From contig CM042014.1 of assembly GCA_023525715.1 (NCBI GenBank), positions 24,770,904 through 24,834,903 on the forward strand: DNA of 64,000 nucleotides, written 5' to 3'. Of the stretch, positions 12,862-25,790 are shown piece after piece (positions within the stretch are counted from its first letter, which is position 1; each line of letters opens with the position of its first letter). A model generated the notes under the pieces. That model ran no database searches. It saw only the letters and a list, made by a program, of their open reading frames with translations, and had not been told where the DNA came from. The position numbers and the translations under genes were made by a program. Origin of the DNA: Cichorium intybus (taxonomy: Eukaryota; Streptophyta; Magnoliopsida; Asterales; Asteraceae).

Positions 12862-14494
12862 TGTAACACCCGACTTATTAACAAAACACCCCATAAAAAT
12901 TTTTATTTTTCAAACACATATTTTACATTCAAAACCATATTCAAAGGGGTATTAGTTAATACAAACAGGCACAAGAGTATCAAGGATTACAATATACTAG
13001 TATTATATATCCTTCAAGCCGGGCTGCTACGTCAACATTACTGAGTCCCTAGTCACGGACTTTGTCTTTCCCCTTTGCGGAGTCACGCTCACCTGCAGAG
13101 ACATATCAAATAAACACTGTGAGCTATAAAGCCCAATGAGTAATCATACAAATAATCTCACATATATAAGAGAATAATGACATTTAAACTCTCATAACAA
13201 TTTCTGTCCCATATTTCATAGTCATAATTGACCGCACCATATGTCATGGCCATATAAGCCGCACCAAAACATTTTTCAATATTCAAGTCATAGCCCTAAG
13301 GCCGCACCAAACAGTTTCATCATTTATTTCATAGCCCAAAGGCCGCACCAACTTGGGTTCAATAACCCGGTATCATGGTCATAAGACCGCACCATTTAAA
13401 TTCAAGATTTAATATCATAGCCGTAAGGCTGCACCATTTGGATTTCTCAATCCCATATTACTTCTTCATGACATTTTAGTAATCAACCATCGTCTCATCA
13501 TCAACTACTTCAAGTAGTGCCATTATAAACATTGTATATCATACTAGATATAGTTAACATTACTCACCTTGATGCGATATTGTCAATCTTGGGCTCAAAC
13601 CGAATAAAACTTCAAATTCTGGAATCTAAGGGAATTTAGATCATCTACTAGTATTCAATCACTTTATTATAACCCCTGGAATGTGCATACCAAATACTAT
13701 TAATATATAATCACCAATTCTTGAATTATACAATTTTCAACTTGATATTTCTATATGCTAAATAATTTGCAGCCGTCTGTTTATGCTTTGTTTAACCTAA
13801 ATAAACCCAGAATCACACTATTTACTCAACAATGGTTTTGTACTACTCTTCCTTAGGTTTCTAAGGCCACTGACCTCATATTTTTCTGATTTTTCTATGA
13901 TTTTATACGAATTTTACACTGTAGGAACATTGTGCTGTCACGAACCAATTCGACAGCACTGTAAATAGCATGATTTCTACCTATCTTGAAGGTAGAATTA
14001 ACCTATAACATATAAAACTTAGAGATACTACACATCCATACGGTTCTAGGGCCGTAAGAATCACCTTCATACGATTTTTCTACGATTTTATATGATTTAT
14101 ACAATACAGTGTTGAATTAACGCTACAAAACCGTAAAATTTAATGTTTTTTACCTTGAAATCTTCAAGGAAGCTCCAAGTTTCTGCAGAATTCGTACAAG
14201 AAAACCCTCTCCTGTAGCTTCTCCAAGCTTCTGCACATGTGTGGTGACTTTTCCCCCTTTTATACCTCCAGAATTTGCAGTTTAGCCCTTGAAGTTCCAT
14301 TTCTTGAACTTTTGCCATATTTATCAAATTTTATGACAAAAATCCGTTTTAATAACATTTTAAGTCCAAAACTCAAAATGTTATTACACACCAAATCCTT
14401 TTCTGTCCAAAAGACCAAATTACCCTTCTAAGGTAAAATGACCAAATTACCCTTTTTAATTATATTTACATATAAAAAGTATCTTGGTGTTACA
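12862..14494. mobile_element. solo LTR, TGTAACACC...GGTGTTACA, 1.63 kb
   Basis: The ends form a 9-bp inverted pair (TGTAACACC/GGTGTTACA) flanked by CACGG (12857-12861) and CACGA (14495-14499), a 5-bp target duplication with one change. No primer site, gag or pol is present, so this is a solo LTR left by recombination between the two LTRs of a Ty3-type element. The TGTAACACC start is common in large plant chromovirus LTRs (Tekay/Del lineage), which is a family inference. The LTR splits the terminal hairpin of Helitron A, so it is younger than that Helitron. Confidence 0.82.
13218..13435. repeat. minisatellite in LTR, CATAGCCnnAAGGCCGCACCA
   Basis: Five spaced, imperfect copies of a 20-bp motif of the form CATRGYCRTAAGGCCGCACC, at intervals of about 40-50 bp. 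It is part of the solo LTR. Confidence 0.7.
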
Positions 14495-14511
14495 CACGAG
14501 TTTTAAAACTA

Positions 14512-15153
<642 letters not shown>

Positions 15154-15236
<83 letters not shown>
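15154..15236. repeat. (TA)n microsatellite
   Basis: About 83 bp of TA immediately outside the 5' end of element B. It is the last segment of the Helitron-split TA array. Confidence 0.97.
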
Positions 15237-15238
<2 letters not shown>

Positions 15239-16811
15239 GGCTTGATATCGATAATATGGCATACAAGGATAATTAACTTTTTTTATTTTCTAAATAATCT
15301 GTTTAAATAAATTTATATAATTAATCATTACATATTCTCTGGTTTCCAGGAACTACTGTCATTGGAAGAGCGGATTGAAAATATGAACACGAGATTGACT
15401 GAACATGTCTGAATGACTATTGTATGTTAAAATAACTGCAAGAGGATTGCTTATAATGGTGTGACATCAAATTAACTGTCTTTCTAAATCAAAATATTTA
15501 ATTGAGATTTAAACTCAAAAGCTTTTGTTACAGCCTGACCATTATAGACCAAAAGTTTTATCAGTCATATGTGGTTTTGGTTATTAGGAGTGAAACATAG
15601 TATACAAATATTAGATTATTTTGAACCAGAAAACTCATAAAATAAGTTTATGACATAATTGGTAGAGTTTTGAAAGTAGATTGTCTTAATAAGAAAATAG
15701 TGGTGAAAATTGTGTGTCATAGGTAAAATGCTTCCTTTATAGTTTGTTAATCAAGAACTAGCAGATCATCATATATGTATATGCTATCTTAGTGTTGAAT
15801 AAATTCATATAGGATCTACGAACTTTATTATAATGTGCCTTATTATATTTTATTGATGTGGGTCCCATTTAGAAACAGGAAAATTTGACGATAAATTAGA
15901 TTGTTTTGGAGGTTTGGTAATTTTGCTTAGATATATTAGCTTTGATTCTTTGATCATTAGAGCTATAAGAAAGAAACACGATTAGTAAAAAGCTGTCAAA
16001 GTAAACAAAGATAAGTAAATATTTTCATCGACAATTCAAGAGTTTTTTTAGTTGCTCTGATGGTCATAAAAGAGAAAGAAAAGCCAGAATCAGTGTTCAA
16101 CGAAAAGAACGAAAGATTATAAAAATGACGCTAATAAATGTGCTAAATGTTCAGTAATCAGATTTCTTTATGAAAAAAATGACAAATTCAATTAAATAAG
16201 AAAGTAGATGGTAAAGAGATATATCATAGGCTGCTACAAATTTCTTACGAAAAGAAGAAGATGAAAATTTAAATCCAAAAATTTTGACAAAATCATTCTA
16301 TCAAAGTATTTTTCGAAATCATATTTGAATCTTAATTATTTCAATAAGGAAAAAAAAACTATATATCGAACGAAAATCTTTAACCAACCAAAACACAAAA
16401 TATAATCCCACGAACTAGATGTCTTGGACATAACTAATTTAAAAAATATATATATATATATATGTTAACATAACTTGCAAATTTCTCAACCTATTGATTA
16501 GACACTACACGGCCTTCAATTTTTACAACAATAATTTATGTCCTTCGCATTACATAAGATACATCATTATTTTTTTTAAATCGATTTCGATTCTAACTTG
16601 TGCACCTTTAGAAAGAATAATGTTATTCTTGTTGTTGCATCTTTCTCTTAATGTTATACTCGGGAACGATTTGTAAATATCGAGCAAGTTAATAAGTTGT
16701 GAACGGGTACCGTACCGGCGTACCCAATCCGACTAAATTGTGTGAAGAGTGGAGAGAGGAGGGCCTTAAGAATAGATCCCGTGAAAGAGAGGAAAGAAGG
16801 CGGAGAAGGAG
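15237..16811. other. intergenic, upstream of NTF2
   Basis: AT-rich. The last 150 bp before 16812 are purine-rich (GAAGAGTGGAGAGAGGAG) and probably include the NTF2 5' UTR. No other gene is supported. Confidence 0.45.
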
Positions 16812-18292
16812 ATGGATCCAGACGCTTTATCGAAAGCATTCGTAGAGCACTATTACTCTACCTTCGACACCAATCGGGCTGGCTTAGCCAACTTGTACCA
16901 AGAGTCTTCCATGTTGACTTTTGAAGGCCAGAAGATTCAAGGCTCTCAGAACATCGTCAACAAGCTCACCTCTCTCCCTTTCCAGCAGTGCAAGCATAGC
17001 ATCACCACCGTCGATTGCCAGCCCTCCGGTCCTGCTGGTGGTATGCTTGTCTTTGTCAGCGGCAATCTCCAACTTGCCGGAGAACAACACGCTCTTAAGT
17101 TCAGTCAGGTATTTCTTCATTTACCTCCCTTTTTGATTACTTTCTTGCTGTACTCATATCGCTAATCCGTTTGATCTTAATAAATGCTTCTGTTCAGTTA
17201 AATGCTGTTTTTGGATGAGATTTGAATTTTAAACCCTAACTTAGCAATCAGGAAATCTAGGTTTGGTGTTGTCAAACACACACAGAACAAGCAAAGTTCA
17301 CAATTTTACCAAAACCAATTAATCAAACATAATTAAGGACACACTTAACTATTTTCGACAAAGTCCTGCTTAACGTTTTAACGTTTTATTTCAACTGAAA
17401 ACAGTCTGAACTCATTATAATCATTGTGTGACCTAAATATTCAATATAAATTTCAACTCAAAATGAAAAATAGAATTCATTAGTCAAACATAATTATACA
17501 CACTTCACCATTTTCAACTATATCTCACAATAATTGTCAATTTGCCACCTTGAAAGTAGTGATTCACATTCTACCTTACTCAATTGAATCTTTCCCTAAC
17601 ACCGAAAAGTACAAGGTGGTATCCATGTTATGTTCCTATCCATAATTCCATATTGAATCCGGTGTCAGTTTTAAGATGCATATGCTTGGTTGGTTATTGC
17701 CTTATTGGTATCAACTACCAACTTCTACATAAACAGATAAACTGGAGCACTTTTGAATCCCCAGTATGGAGTTTGTGAATTTTGTTTTAATTCATAACAT
17801 TGTCAAATAATCAATCATTTGTTATTCATCATTACTTTTAAACGGAAGGGTAAAATAGTCATGTACTCACATTCAAATACTTCATTCATACTATAAAAGA
17901 AACAAACTTTGTGTAAACAACACTTATTATTAATACATCATCCCATACAACACTTTTAAGAAAAAAAAGAAACATTCCCAAAGCGTTATCTGTGAAGGGT
18001 AGTGTGAGATCATTCATCATTCCATCGTAAGGAAAAAATAGGTTTAGTTTCTGACTTTACACTCATTGGAGATCATCATTGTATTGAAGTTGTTACTGGC
18101 TTATTGTGGATGGAATTATCTGTCGTGACAAAGAGACAAAAAAAGTTATATACATTTGTGCTCCTTACTGAACAAGTTTTGTATGTCTTCTTATGTTGTA
18201 TGCTTGTTTATGTGCAGATGTTCCATCTAATGCCGACACCACAAGGAAGCTTTTATGTGTTCAATGACATATTCCGCTTGAATTATGCTTGA
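16812..18292 (+). CDS. NTF2: nuclear transport factor 2 (NTF2), 123 aa
   Basis: NTF2 carries Ran-GDP into the nucleus and binds FG-nucleoporins; it works as a homodimer of a cone-shaped fold. Exon 1 is 16812-17108 (99 codons) and exon 2 is 18218-18292 (24 codons plus stop). The donor is CAG|GTATTT and the acceptor is GTGCAG|ATG. The product is 123 residues, the usual length. Family signatures in order: MDPDALSKAFVEHYY, the LYQESSMLTFEGQ strand, GSQNIVNKL, PFQQCKH, the nearly invariant VDCQPSGPAGGMLVFV, and the C-terminal YVFNDIFRLNYA. The phase-0 intron is about 1.1 kb. No frameshift or missing core residue is seen. The name is by family; whether it is the A or B paralogue is not resolved. 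Confidence 0.97.
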
Positions 18293-19262
18293 AGAGAGGC
18301 ATGATTCTAGATCTCTCAAGTGTGCTGGCTAGATTAACATTAAGTTCTGAATAGTTTGCCTGGTAATTCTATGTGTTTTTTACTGTCAAATTATTTATTT
18401 CTACTTGGCTTTCTTCCCTCCCATTGAGAAGTAGAAATTTGGTGTTTGGTGTTGCGGGTAAACTGCTCTATTCTAGTCTAGTATTTTATTTGATGATTGC
18501 AATGGATCAATTTGTGGAATTATTTATAAGGAAGATGTTTGGTCTGCCACATGGTTTATGGGTAGTAATATTAATTAAGAGTTTTAGCAAATGTTTTGAT
18601 GCTGGAACTGTAACCATCATCTACAAGAGTTGGTAGCTAAACGTAGTTAATTTGTTAACGACCTTAATTACCGGTACATGCATTTGCTTAAAAAAATGTT
18701 ATTTTCCCTGTTCTTATTTAGAAAAGACGCTTTTCTTTGGCTTTTTCTTATAAATAGTCAAATTTGTATTAGAGTGGAGATGATAAATGCAAAGATCGCA
18801 TTATTTAATCAATTGAAATTACATCAACGAATAAAGGACTTATCCAAGTATCCAACCTATTATTCATATGAATAAGACCGATAGCCAATCATAACTATAT
18901 TATATTAAACAACAAAAAAAGTGATTGATTTTTGCGACAAATAAATCGAGTTAGAATAGAGCTTGTGAGGATGATTAGCCGAGGAAGTTTTGATGCCTAT
19001 GCTGAGATTTCATGACCTTCATAGCCAGTAGCCTCACAAGAACCTTGAAAGGTGCTTGAAGAAAACCATAACACTGTCAATGAAACTCAAACCTATGGAC
19101 ATGGAAGTTGTTGGAAGTATGGGTGAAATTGGGTAATATAGATGTCAATTCCTCGATACCTAATGGACCGTGTTCCTTTTCCTTGAACAAACATATGCAC
19201 ATGGAAATTGTTGAAAATGACAGAAAAATCACCGACATAAGCAATTCAGCATATAATGGAAC
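18293..19262. other. intergenic, downstream of NTF2
   Basis: Contains the NTF2 3' UTR and AT-rich flank. The open frames at 18373-18636 and 18678-18875 have no domain, no codon pattern and no neighbour support, so no gene is called. Confidence 0.4.
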
Positions 19263-19667
19263 TAGGGGTTTGAAAGACCCGACCCGAGCCAAGTTCGAGC
19301 TCGGCTCATTTAAATCCACTGGGCTCGAGCTCGAGCTTGACTCGTTTAAATTCACGGAGCTCGAACTTGAACTCAGCTCGTCTAATTTACAAGGCTCGAG
19401 CTCGGCTCATTTAATATTTATTAATAAAAAAAGTAATTATATATATTAAAAAATTAATATATAAAATAAAAAATAAAATATTTATTATATAAAAATATGC
19501 AGACTCGTTTAGACTCGCGAGCTTAGAGCTCGATAGTGAGGCTCGAGTTCGAGCTCATTTAATAAACGAGCCTGAAAACAAGGCTCGAGCTCGGCTCGAG
19601 CTTGAGTCAAGCTTTTAACGAGTCGATCCCGAGTAGTTCACGAGTAGGTTGACTCATTTATACCCTA
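19263..19667. mobile_element. hAT-type MITE rich in GAGCTCG motifs, 405 bp
   Basis: The left end is TAGGGGTTTGA and the right end is TATACCCTA. Perfect 8-bp duplications AATGGAAC lie at 19255-19262 and 19668-19675. Both subterminal regions are packed with overlapping GGCTCGAGCTCG and GAGCTCGGCTC motifs on both strands, around an AT-rich core. This layout is a familiar plant hAT non-autonomous type. It is non-coding. The exact duplication suggests a fairly young insertion. Confidence 0.9.
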
Positions 19668-20677
19668 AATGGAACCATAAGAAAGATACCTACTTGAAAA
19701 CCCCTTGAAAATGGCTGATGCGAAACTTCTACTGAAAACCACCCAAAGCGAACCGAGGAGAATAAAAACCAAAAGTCACACTTGTTATGTATCTAATATG
19801 TGGTAGGATGCCATGATTTTGTTACTAACATATGTATGTTATAAGAAAAAAGTAAACTGCACCATCTGAGAAATCCACGACAACCCGTTCCAATGTTCAC
19901 GTGAAAGGTCAATCGCGGAATAATAGCGATATTTTAAGCGTATCAATGGTTGAATCTAGACCTTTTGTGTGGAATCCCACACCTCAACTAACTAGATCAC
20001 CATGGTGAGGACCATATGTAATATACAAACAACCAACTATCATTTCTTCAACTTTCTTTTGCTATGTAAGTCATTGAACTTGCAAAATGTTGCTATTGAA
20101 GTTACTCATTATGTCATCAAAGTGACTTGATATCATGTAGCATTACATGTTTATCAAATAAAATAGTTGGGACCGGAATTAAAAAAATAATAGTAGAAAG
20201 TTAGAGATTTAAGCATCGTTTAAGACGGAAGATGTAGGTAGATTTAACTTATATGTGAGTTTATGGTTCTAAAAAAATCATGAGATGACAGAACTTTATA
20301 AAGAAAACATTATTCATGTAAGATGTAGTTGTTTAATTATTTTAGTATTTAATAAATTTTCGTATCTTAAATTCTTCTATTCCAGCGATATATATAAAAA
20401 TGATCTCTTTTATCATGTTATAATAACTAATTAATTTAATAATAATTCTTCAATATCGCCTCATTACACCCCATTCGCAAATCGCTAGTGGGATTCATAT
20501 GTTGAATCAGAATAACTTGAGTAAGCAATCTAAGTTCACTTTTCCCCCTTCTTGGAGCTACCTACCTTGTCTCTTCCTCCACCATTTATCCTTAAATCTG
20601 ACTGTATATACACTATCGTACACAATCACAGTTCCTGGAGAGATAGAAGGAAATTCGATCTAGCAGAAATTAGACAA

Positions 20678-20887
20678 ATGTCGGATTGGGGACCGGTGTT
20701 CGTGGCGGTGGTGCTCTTCATATTGCTGACTCCGGGACTGCTGATTCAGATACCGGGGCACAACAAGATGGTGGAGTTCGGTAATTTCAAGACCAGCGGT
20801 GTTTCAATTCTGGTTCATTCCGTTATCTATTTTGCTCTTATCTGCATCTTCTTGTTAGCAGTCGGGATCCATATGTACCTTGGTTGA
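20678..20887 (+). CDS. DUF3339 small membrane protein, 69 aa (copy 1)
   Basis: Plant-specific DUF3339 protein of unknown function. The product has the family layout: MSDWGPVFVAVVLFILL start, a first membrane helix of about residues 5-22, the PGLLIQIPG loop, the VEFGNFKTSGVSI segment, and a second helix of about residues 47-66 ending in HMYLG. The start at 20678 is chosen because the family begins M-(S/A)-DWGP; the longer frame from 20552 adds 42 non-homologous residues and is 5' UTR. It is intronless and one of four family members in this window (also 35923, 51974 and 52878). Confidence 0.92.
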   Translation: MSDWGPVFVAVVLFILLTPGLLIQIPGHNKMVEFGNFKTSGVSILVHSVIYFALICIFLLAVGIHMYLG

Positions 20888-22569
20888 CATAGTTCCCAAA
20901 TTTTCATGTAGTACTCTCTTTTTTCATCACTGGGTATTTAAGTTTTCTGGATTCATCTGGATTGGATTGGGTTTGATAAGGCTATGATTTAATTACATGA
21001 ACATCACTGATTTAGTGTTTTTATCGGTTAAATTAAGCGTTGTTTATGATCATTTAAGCGTTGTTTATGATCATTTATTCGGAATCAATTCCTCATCACA
21101 CAGTTATTTTATATTTTTTTGTTTTCATTTCATATATAAAATATACATCAACGAAGACTTTAGTCAACGATCCAATGTATAATTCTATCCACTCTTTGTA
21201 ATCCTTCACAGTCAAATGATCTCTTATCCTTCTTTTGGTTTAGTTTTTAGCTCAATCAGCTTTTGATAAGATCGATTGTTTTCTCTTGTCATCAAAAACC
21301 ATAATGAGAAGTAATCCACATAATTTGTGTGAAAAAGAATGACAATTTTATGATCGAAGATAGTACATGCAGTAGCGCAACCAAAATTCTACAACTGTTG
21401 ACATGTATACAAAGAATTATATTATTCTCTCAAAACAAGTTATGTTGTGAATTATAGGTTATTAACAATTAACAATGAGTCGACATAATTTTCTATCCTC
21501 GAAAGATTATTATAGATATGCATCTCTTCGTAGGATAAACTAATTCTTCTTCAAATGAATTAAAAAGATAAAAGCAGAGCTGGAGTGCAAGAAGGTGTTC
21601 TCTATATTATGTTTGGGGCAAAATGACTTTAGCTCTCATCCTATTCCATTAATTAATTAAAAACCCTTAAATTTAACACTAAAGGACATGAATCTGGACA
21701 TTAGCAGCAAATAAGATTAAGTTCATATACACCATCATAAAACTCTAAAATAACATTAATACAAATGAAGTTCAAGTCTGATTTTGCAAAAGTAACTACA
21801 AACTATATATAGTATATGGCATCCTTAAAACCCATTGATTATAACCATAAAACAAAAAGGAGAAGATCTATACGTCTAAGATCCACTACACAACCCTTAC
21901 CAAAGTTCACCCATCTTAATTTCAAGCTTATTAATTACCAATTGTTCACTAGAAATAGGTATTTACAGTCATATACAACACATATGGAAATGATAACAAA
22001 TACCCACATATACAAGTATACAACACAATATGGCAAAGATAACAAATACCCATATGAAGAAACCACCAAACCTAAAAATCCCTTCCATAATTTGCAAATC
22101 AGCATGTCTTTATAAAAAAATAAACAATTGTTGGTTGAATCCTAATAATCCTGATAACATAATCTACACAATTGAGAAACCTTGACCAATAATCAATAAA
22201 CAATTGACCCAATACAAATTAAACGATAAAAATATCTATCGGATGATTATATTTCATTCACTTCCGAGTGAATTTTAATTTTGATTAGATTTTCTTTGAT
22301 GTGGAATTTGATTTCCTTGACTATTTATGAAATCGGAGGACAACATACTGGCTTCTTTAAACAATAATTGGCAAAGTAAAATTTCTACTTAAACTAACAT
22401 ACATCACACGTAATAAAATAAACATATGAACCCTAGATAATCAAATAAACAAAAACTGAAATTGAAGATAACTACAATACCTTATTGTATACTATAAAAG
22501 AATTCATATGAATATGTAGGTCTCAAAAGCATCCTTGGTTTTAAAAGGGCGTTTAAAAATGCTTATTTA
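20888..22569. other. intergenic, no gene supported
   Basis: AT-rich. A 20-bp direct repeat (AAGCGTTGTTTATGATCATT) occurs twice at 21036-21077. The 99-codon frame at 21816-22115 is low complexity (many Thr, Asn, Lys, Tyr) and has no family match I recognise. Confidence 0.4.
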
Positions 22570-22873
22570 TACTATGTTTGATAGATTAGTTAAAAAGTTA
22601 GCTGGTAGCTAATAAAAAATGATGTTTGGTAAAGCTAGCTGAAAATTTTAAATGTCATAAATGATATGTAAAAAAATGAGTTTTTTTTGTAATTATTAAG
22701 GGTTTATTTGGGAAAAATTTAAAAAAGCTCAAAAAATTGTTGAAACGTTAGTCTAACTAGCATTTTAAAAAACTAGCATTTTAAAAAACTAGCTTATAAT
22801 TTTTTTTGTTTGCCAAACATGACAACCTAAAAAAACTAAAAAGTAATTTAGCTATGACGTGTCAAACATAGTC
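22570..22873. mobile_element. small TIR element (MITE), ACTATGTTTGA ends
   Basis: Inverted ends ACTATGTTTGA (22571-22581) and TCAAACATAGT (22862-22872) enclose about 280 bp holding GCTAGCT and AACTAGC motifs. It resembles the better-defined MITE at 46503-46978 in ends and interior. The flanking duplication is not clear. Confidence 0.55.
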
Positions 22874-23511
22874 TTAATGCGCTCACTGATTTGTTGCTGT
22901 TTGATTTTGCTAATAGGTATTTTAAGTGTTGGAATAAAAAAAATCTTGTTGATTTGATTAACTAGTTTTTAAGAAGGTGTTTCATTCTAACTATTTATTA
23001 TCGGTGGAAACGAATTACCAGTTTGCCTATGTTTTAACCATAAAAAAAACAATATGGTGAGAGCTTTCTTTTTTCTTTTTCCAACACTAGATGCATTCAT
23101 GCAAATTTATTTTTTTCATATATATTTTTTGGTCATTTTATATGTATAATCCAGAATTCATCAAACATTAAAAACAAGTTATAACCTTATTGTATTTTGA
23201 TATCACATAAGCTAATCCAAACATTTTTTTTCTTAAACTTCTTTTTGATACCGCATAAGTTAAATAAACAATTTTATAAAACCAATATAACTTGTTTTAA
23301 ACAAGCAATCCCAATCCCCCAAATTATGAAATTAAAAAGTGACTTTTGATCCATTTAAAAAGGAATTAGTTGCAAATTTCTCGTCGATATTACATCAAGG
23401 CTTTGTTTATGAACAAATATACAAGTTATTTGTAAACCGTTTGTTTTTATGATAAGAAACAAATTAAGGAACAAGACATAGACAAAGGTGCGTAGAGATA
23501 TGGAGATTAAG

Positions 23512-23769
23512 CTAGTCTTCAGTGATATGGAGATTAAGCTGGTCTTCATATTCATCAAATCGGAAAGCATCTCGCTCACTTACTTCTAAACTATGAGTCT
23601 TGACATTATAAACACAAATAGTGGTGTAGCTATGATGAGCAAAGTACCCAAACCATGAATCGCAACCAATTTGATGTGCTAATTCAGGTCGACTTATACT
23701 GAGTTTGTAAAACAGGAAAAGAATGAAGATCGACGTTAATAGTTTAGAAAAAGGTTGATTTGACTTCAA
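23512..23769 (-). CDS. hypothetical protein, 85 aa, doubtful
   Basis: An 85-residue frame with a hydrophobic stretch at about residues 8-24 (KLLTSIFILFLFYKL) that could be a signal anchor, then a mixed region with CDSWFGYFAHHSYTTI and an acidic end. I know no matching family. The composition is more protein-like than most frames in this region, but there is no conserved motif or paired exon. It could be a remnant of a captured or decayed gene. Confidence 0.2.
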   Translation of the reverse strand: MKSNQPFSKLLTSIFILFLFYKLSISRPELAHQIGCDSWFGYFAHHSYTTICVYNVKTHSLEVSERDAFRFDEYEDQLNLHITED

Positions 23770-24010
23770 AGATTTAAAAAGTTAAATATACGTGATCAAA
23801 GCAAAAGATGAACGTTTTACACGCAGGAAGATAAGATACAAGTTGGAAATTAATCAAAGCAAAAGATCAACCTTTTACATGCAGGAAACACAAATTCAAT
23901 GGGCCAATTAATAAAAGCTACCACCACAAGTCGTTGCATTGGAAGTTTGACCCGAACAATTAAACTTAATCGTATAGGTTAAAGAATTATCATTCAAATA
24001 AACGCAGTAC

Positions 24011-24142
24011 ACCAAAGTGCTTGTAGCCCAGCGGTACCGGTGTTGTCATCCCTCTTTGAAGTTGAGGGTTCAAGCCTCGCTAGAGACATAGGTGGAAATT
24101 AGGTGTAATTTAGGAGTATGTTAGATAGGATTATATTTGCCG
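24011..24142 (+). mobile_element. tRNA-derived SINE, 132 bp
   Basis: It has a Pol III A-box-like TAGCCCAGCGG (24029-24039) and a B-box-like GGTTCAAGCCT about 35 bp further on. It is bracketed by perfect 17-bp target duplications TCAAATAAACGCAGTAC at 23994-24010 and 24143-24159. Long, perfect duplications are made by LINE-type target-primed insertion. The 3' part is a T-rich tail without homopolymer. Confidence 0.88.
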
Positions 24143-24169
24143 TCAAATAAACGCAGTACCACAAATCTT

Positions 24170-24960
24170 TCAACATATATATATATATATTTATTGTGTG
24201 ATTGTAAGACCATTTTTTGACCATCGGATTGTAAAAATGAGTGAGTTAAATGATGATGACATTTTTGTAAATAAAATAAAATAATATCTATTAAACAAAA
24301 TAAAAACGGGGGAAAAGGGTATAAAGGTCAAAACCTGATACCTATACATTAGGAAAAATGATTAAGTTTTAAATAACAAAAGCTACAATTACAGGAACAC
24401 GATCCTCACTTATCAATCATGTATACATATAAACATTAACAACTGAAATCATTTGAAACCGTATTCTCAGTTAAAAAAGGTTTACATAAGTTGGGTTTTC
24501 TGTATTACGTAAGTTGGGTTTTCTGTATGTTGGTCGTATTCTTAGAGAATTATTGAAAAATTTGTTAAAAAACCATTCTCTGTATGTACTAAATGTAATA
24601 TAATCATTTACCTAACAAGTAGTTTCTTAAACGGGGTTCAATTTCATATCAGAAAGATGTATATTCCACATTCAATTCATTTTTAGACATGTTTAATAGT
24701 AGAATGGTTGTTCTTCCTAGTAGAATGTGCATTTATACCAGTTCCGAGTATTCTTTGAGAATGAAATGTTTAAAATCTCATTTAACTAGAGAATGTGGCA
24801 TCATTAATTTATGAATCTGAGTTTTATCGTACAAATTCTTGGAGAATCAATGAGCATTTATACTAGTTTCGAGCATTCTTTGAGAATCAATGAGCATTTA
24901 TACTAGTTTTATCGTACAAATTCTTGGAGAATCAATGAATCTCAGTTTTATCGTACAAAT
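24170..24960. repeat. ATTCTNNGAGAAT palindrome repeat, copy 1
   Basis: Begins with a short TA microsatellite (24176-24190), then a terminus TTATTGTGTGATTGTAAGACC shared with the ends of the larger element at 45311-48132. Five copies of the palindrome ATTCTNNGAGAAT lie at 24538, 24750, 24835, 24875 and 24920. Around 24830-24960 a 40-80 bp unit (AATCAATGAGCATTTATAC) is locally duplicated. No coding capacity. The right end is not defined. Confidence 0.6.
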
Positions 24961-25599
24961 TTATGTCCCTCGAGTTTGGTCTTTCTACACCCAACACCCA
25001 AAAGCCAATTCTTCTAATTAGAAGTCTCTAAATTCACATTTATGCCCCAATTACAATTATTTACTTCACTTGAGTCATTGTCTAGGTCAACACTAACCCT
25101 TAGATTCCCAATTTACAAAAACGGCCCCTTTCACTAATTTCTTTACAATTTAGGTCCTTAATATTAATACAATGAATTATTTGACCTAATTTAAACTCCA
25201 CATCAATTCCTTCATAATATCTTCTAATTTTCCAAATTCATGACTAGTCAAATCTACTTAAGTCCTTATAACAAAATTTTTCACATTTGGTTACAAATAG
25301 ATTTTAAAACTATATTTGGCTAATTTATTCACAATATAAAATATAACAAAATGTTAGATTTATTCATTCATATGTTTTTCTTTATTTACAAAATAAGTTT
25401 TATTTTGTCGGTTTAAGCCCAAAACTCCTAGGTCCAAAACACAGATGTTACATTGGATATTTATGGTATATAAATTTGTATCGAGTTTAGTAAGGGTCAT
25501 TAGGCGACCGGAGGTAATGGTTGTTTTAGTAGTAAAATGGGTTGATTGTGGAGCGTATTAAGTATGTTGAAGAGCGTGTTAGCTTTCACAAAAGTTCAA

Positions 25600-25790
25600 T
25601 TTTAACACTTTCTTATCAATTAAGTCACTACATTTTATTTTTGTCAATTTTGACACCTAAAAGTGATGTCACCACAAAGTATCATGTCATCATGTCATAT
25701 TTTTACATCAGTGTCACTTTATATTTTATTTTTGTCAATTTTGATACCTAAAAGTGATGTCACCAGAAAGTATCATGTCATATCAGTTTA
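25600..25790. repeat. tandem duplication, about 97-bp unit
   Basis: The segment ATTTTATTTTTGTCAATTTT, then ACCTAAAAGTGATGTCACC, occurs twice in direct orientation with few differences. Confidence 0.75.

Noticed and set aside
15355..15410. Possible last exon after TTTCCAG reading ELLSLEERIENMNTRLTE then stop
   Set aside because: Looks like a piece of a RING-ligase-type protein, but there is no partner exon nearby and it is too short to support.
21816..22115. 99-codon frame rich in Thr, Asn, Lys and Tyr
   Set aside because: Low complexity and AT-driven composition; no start context or homologue known.
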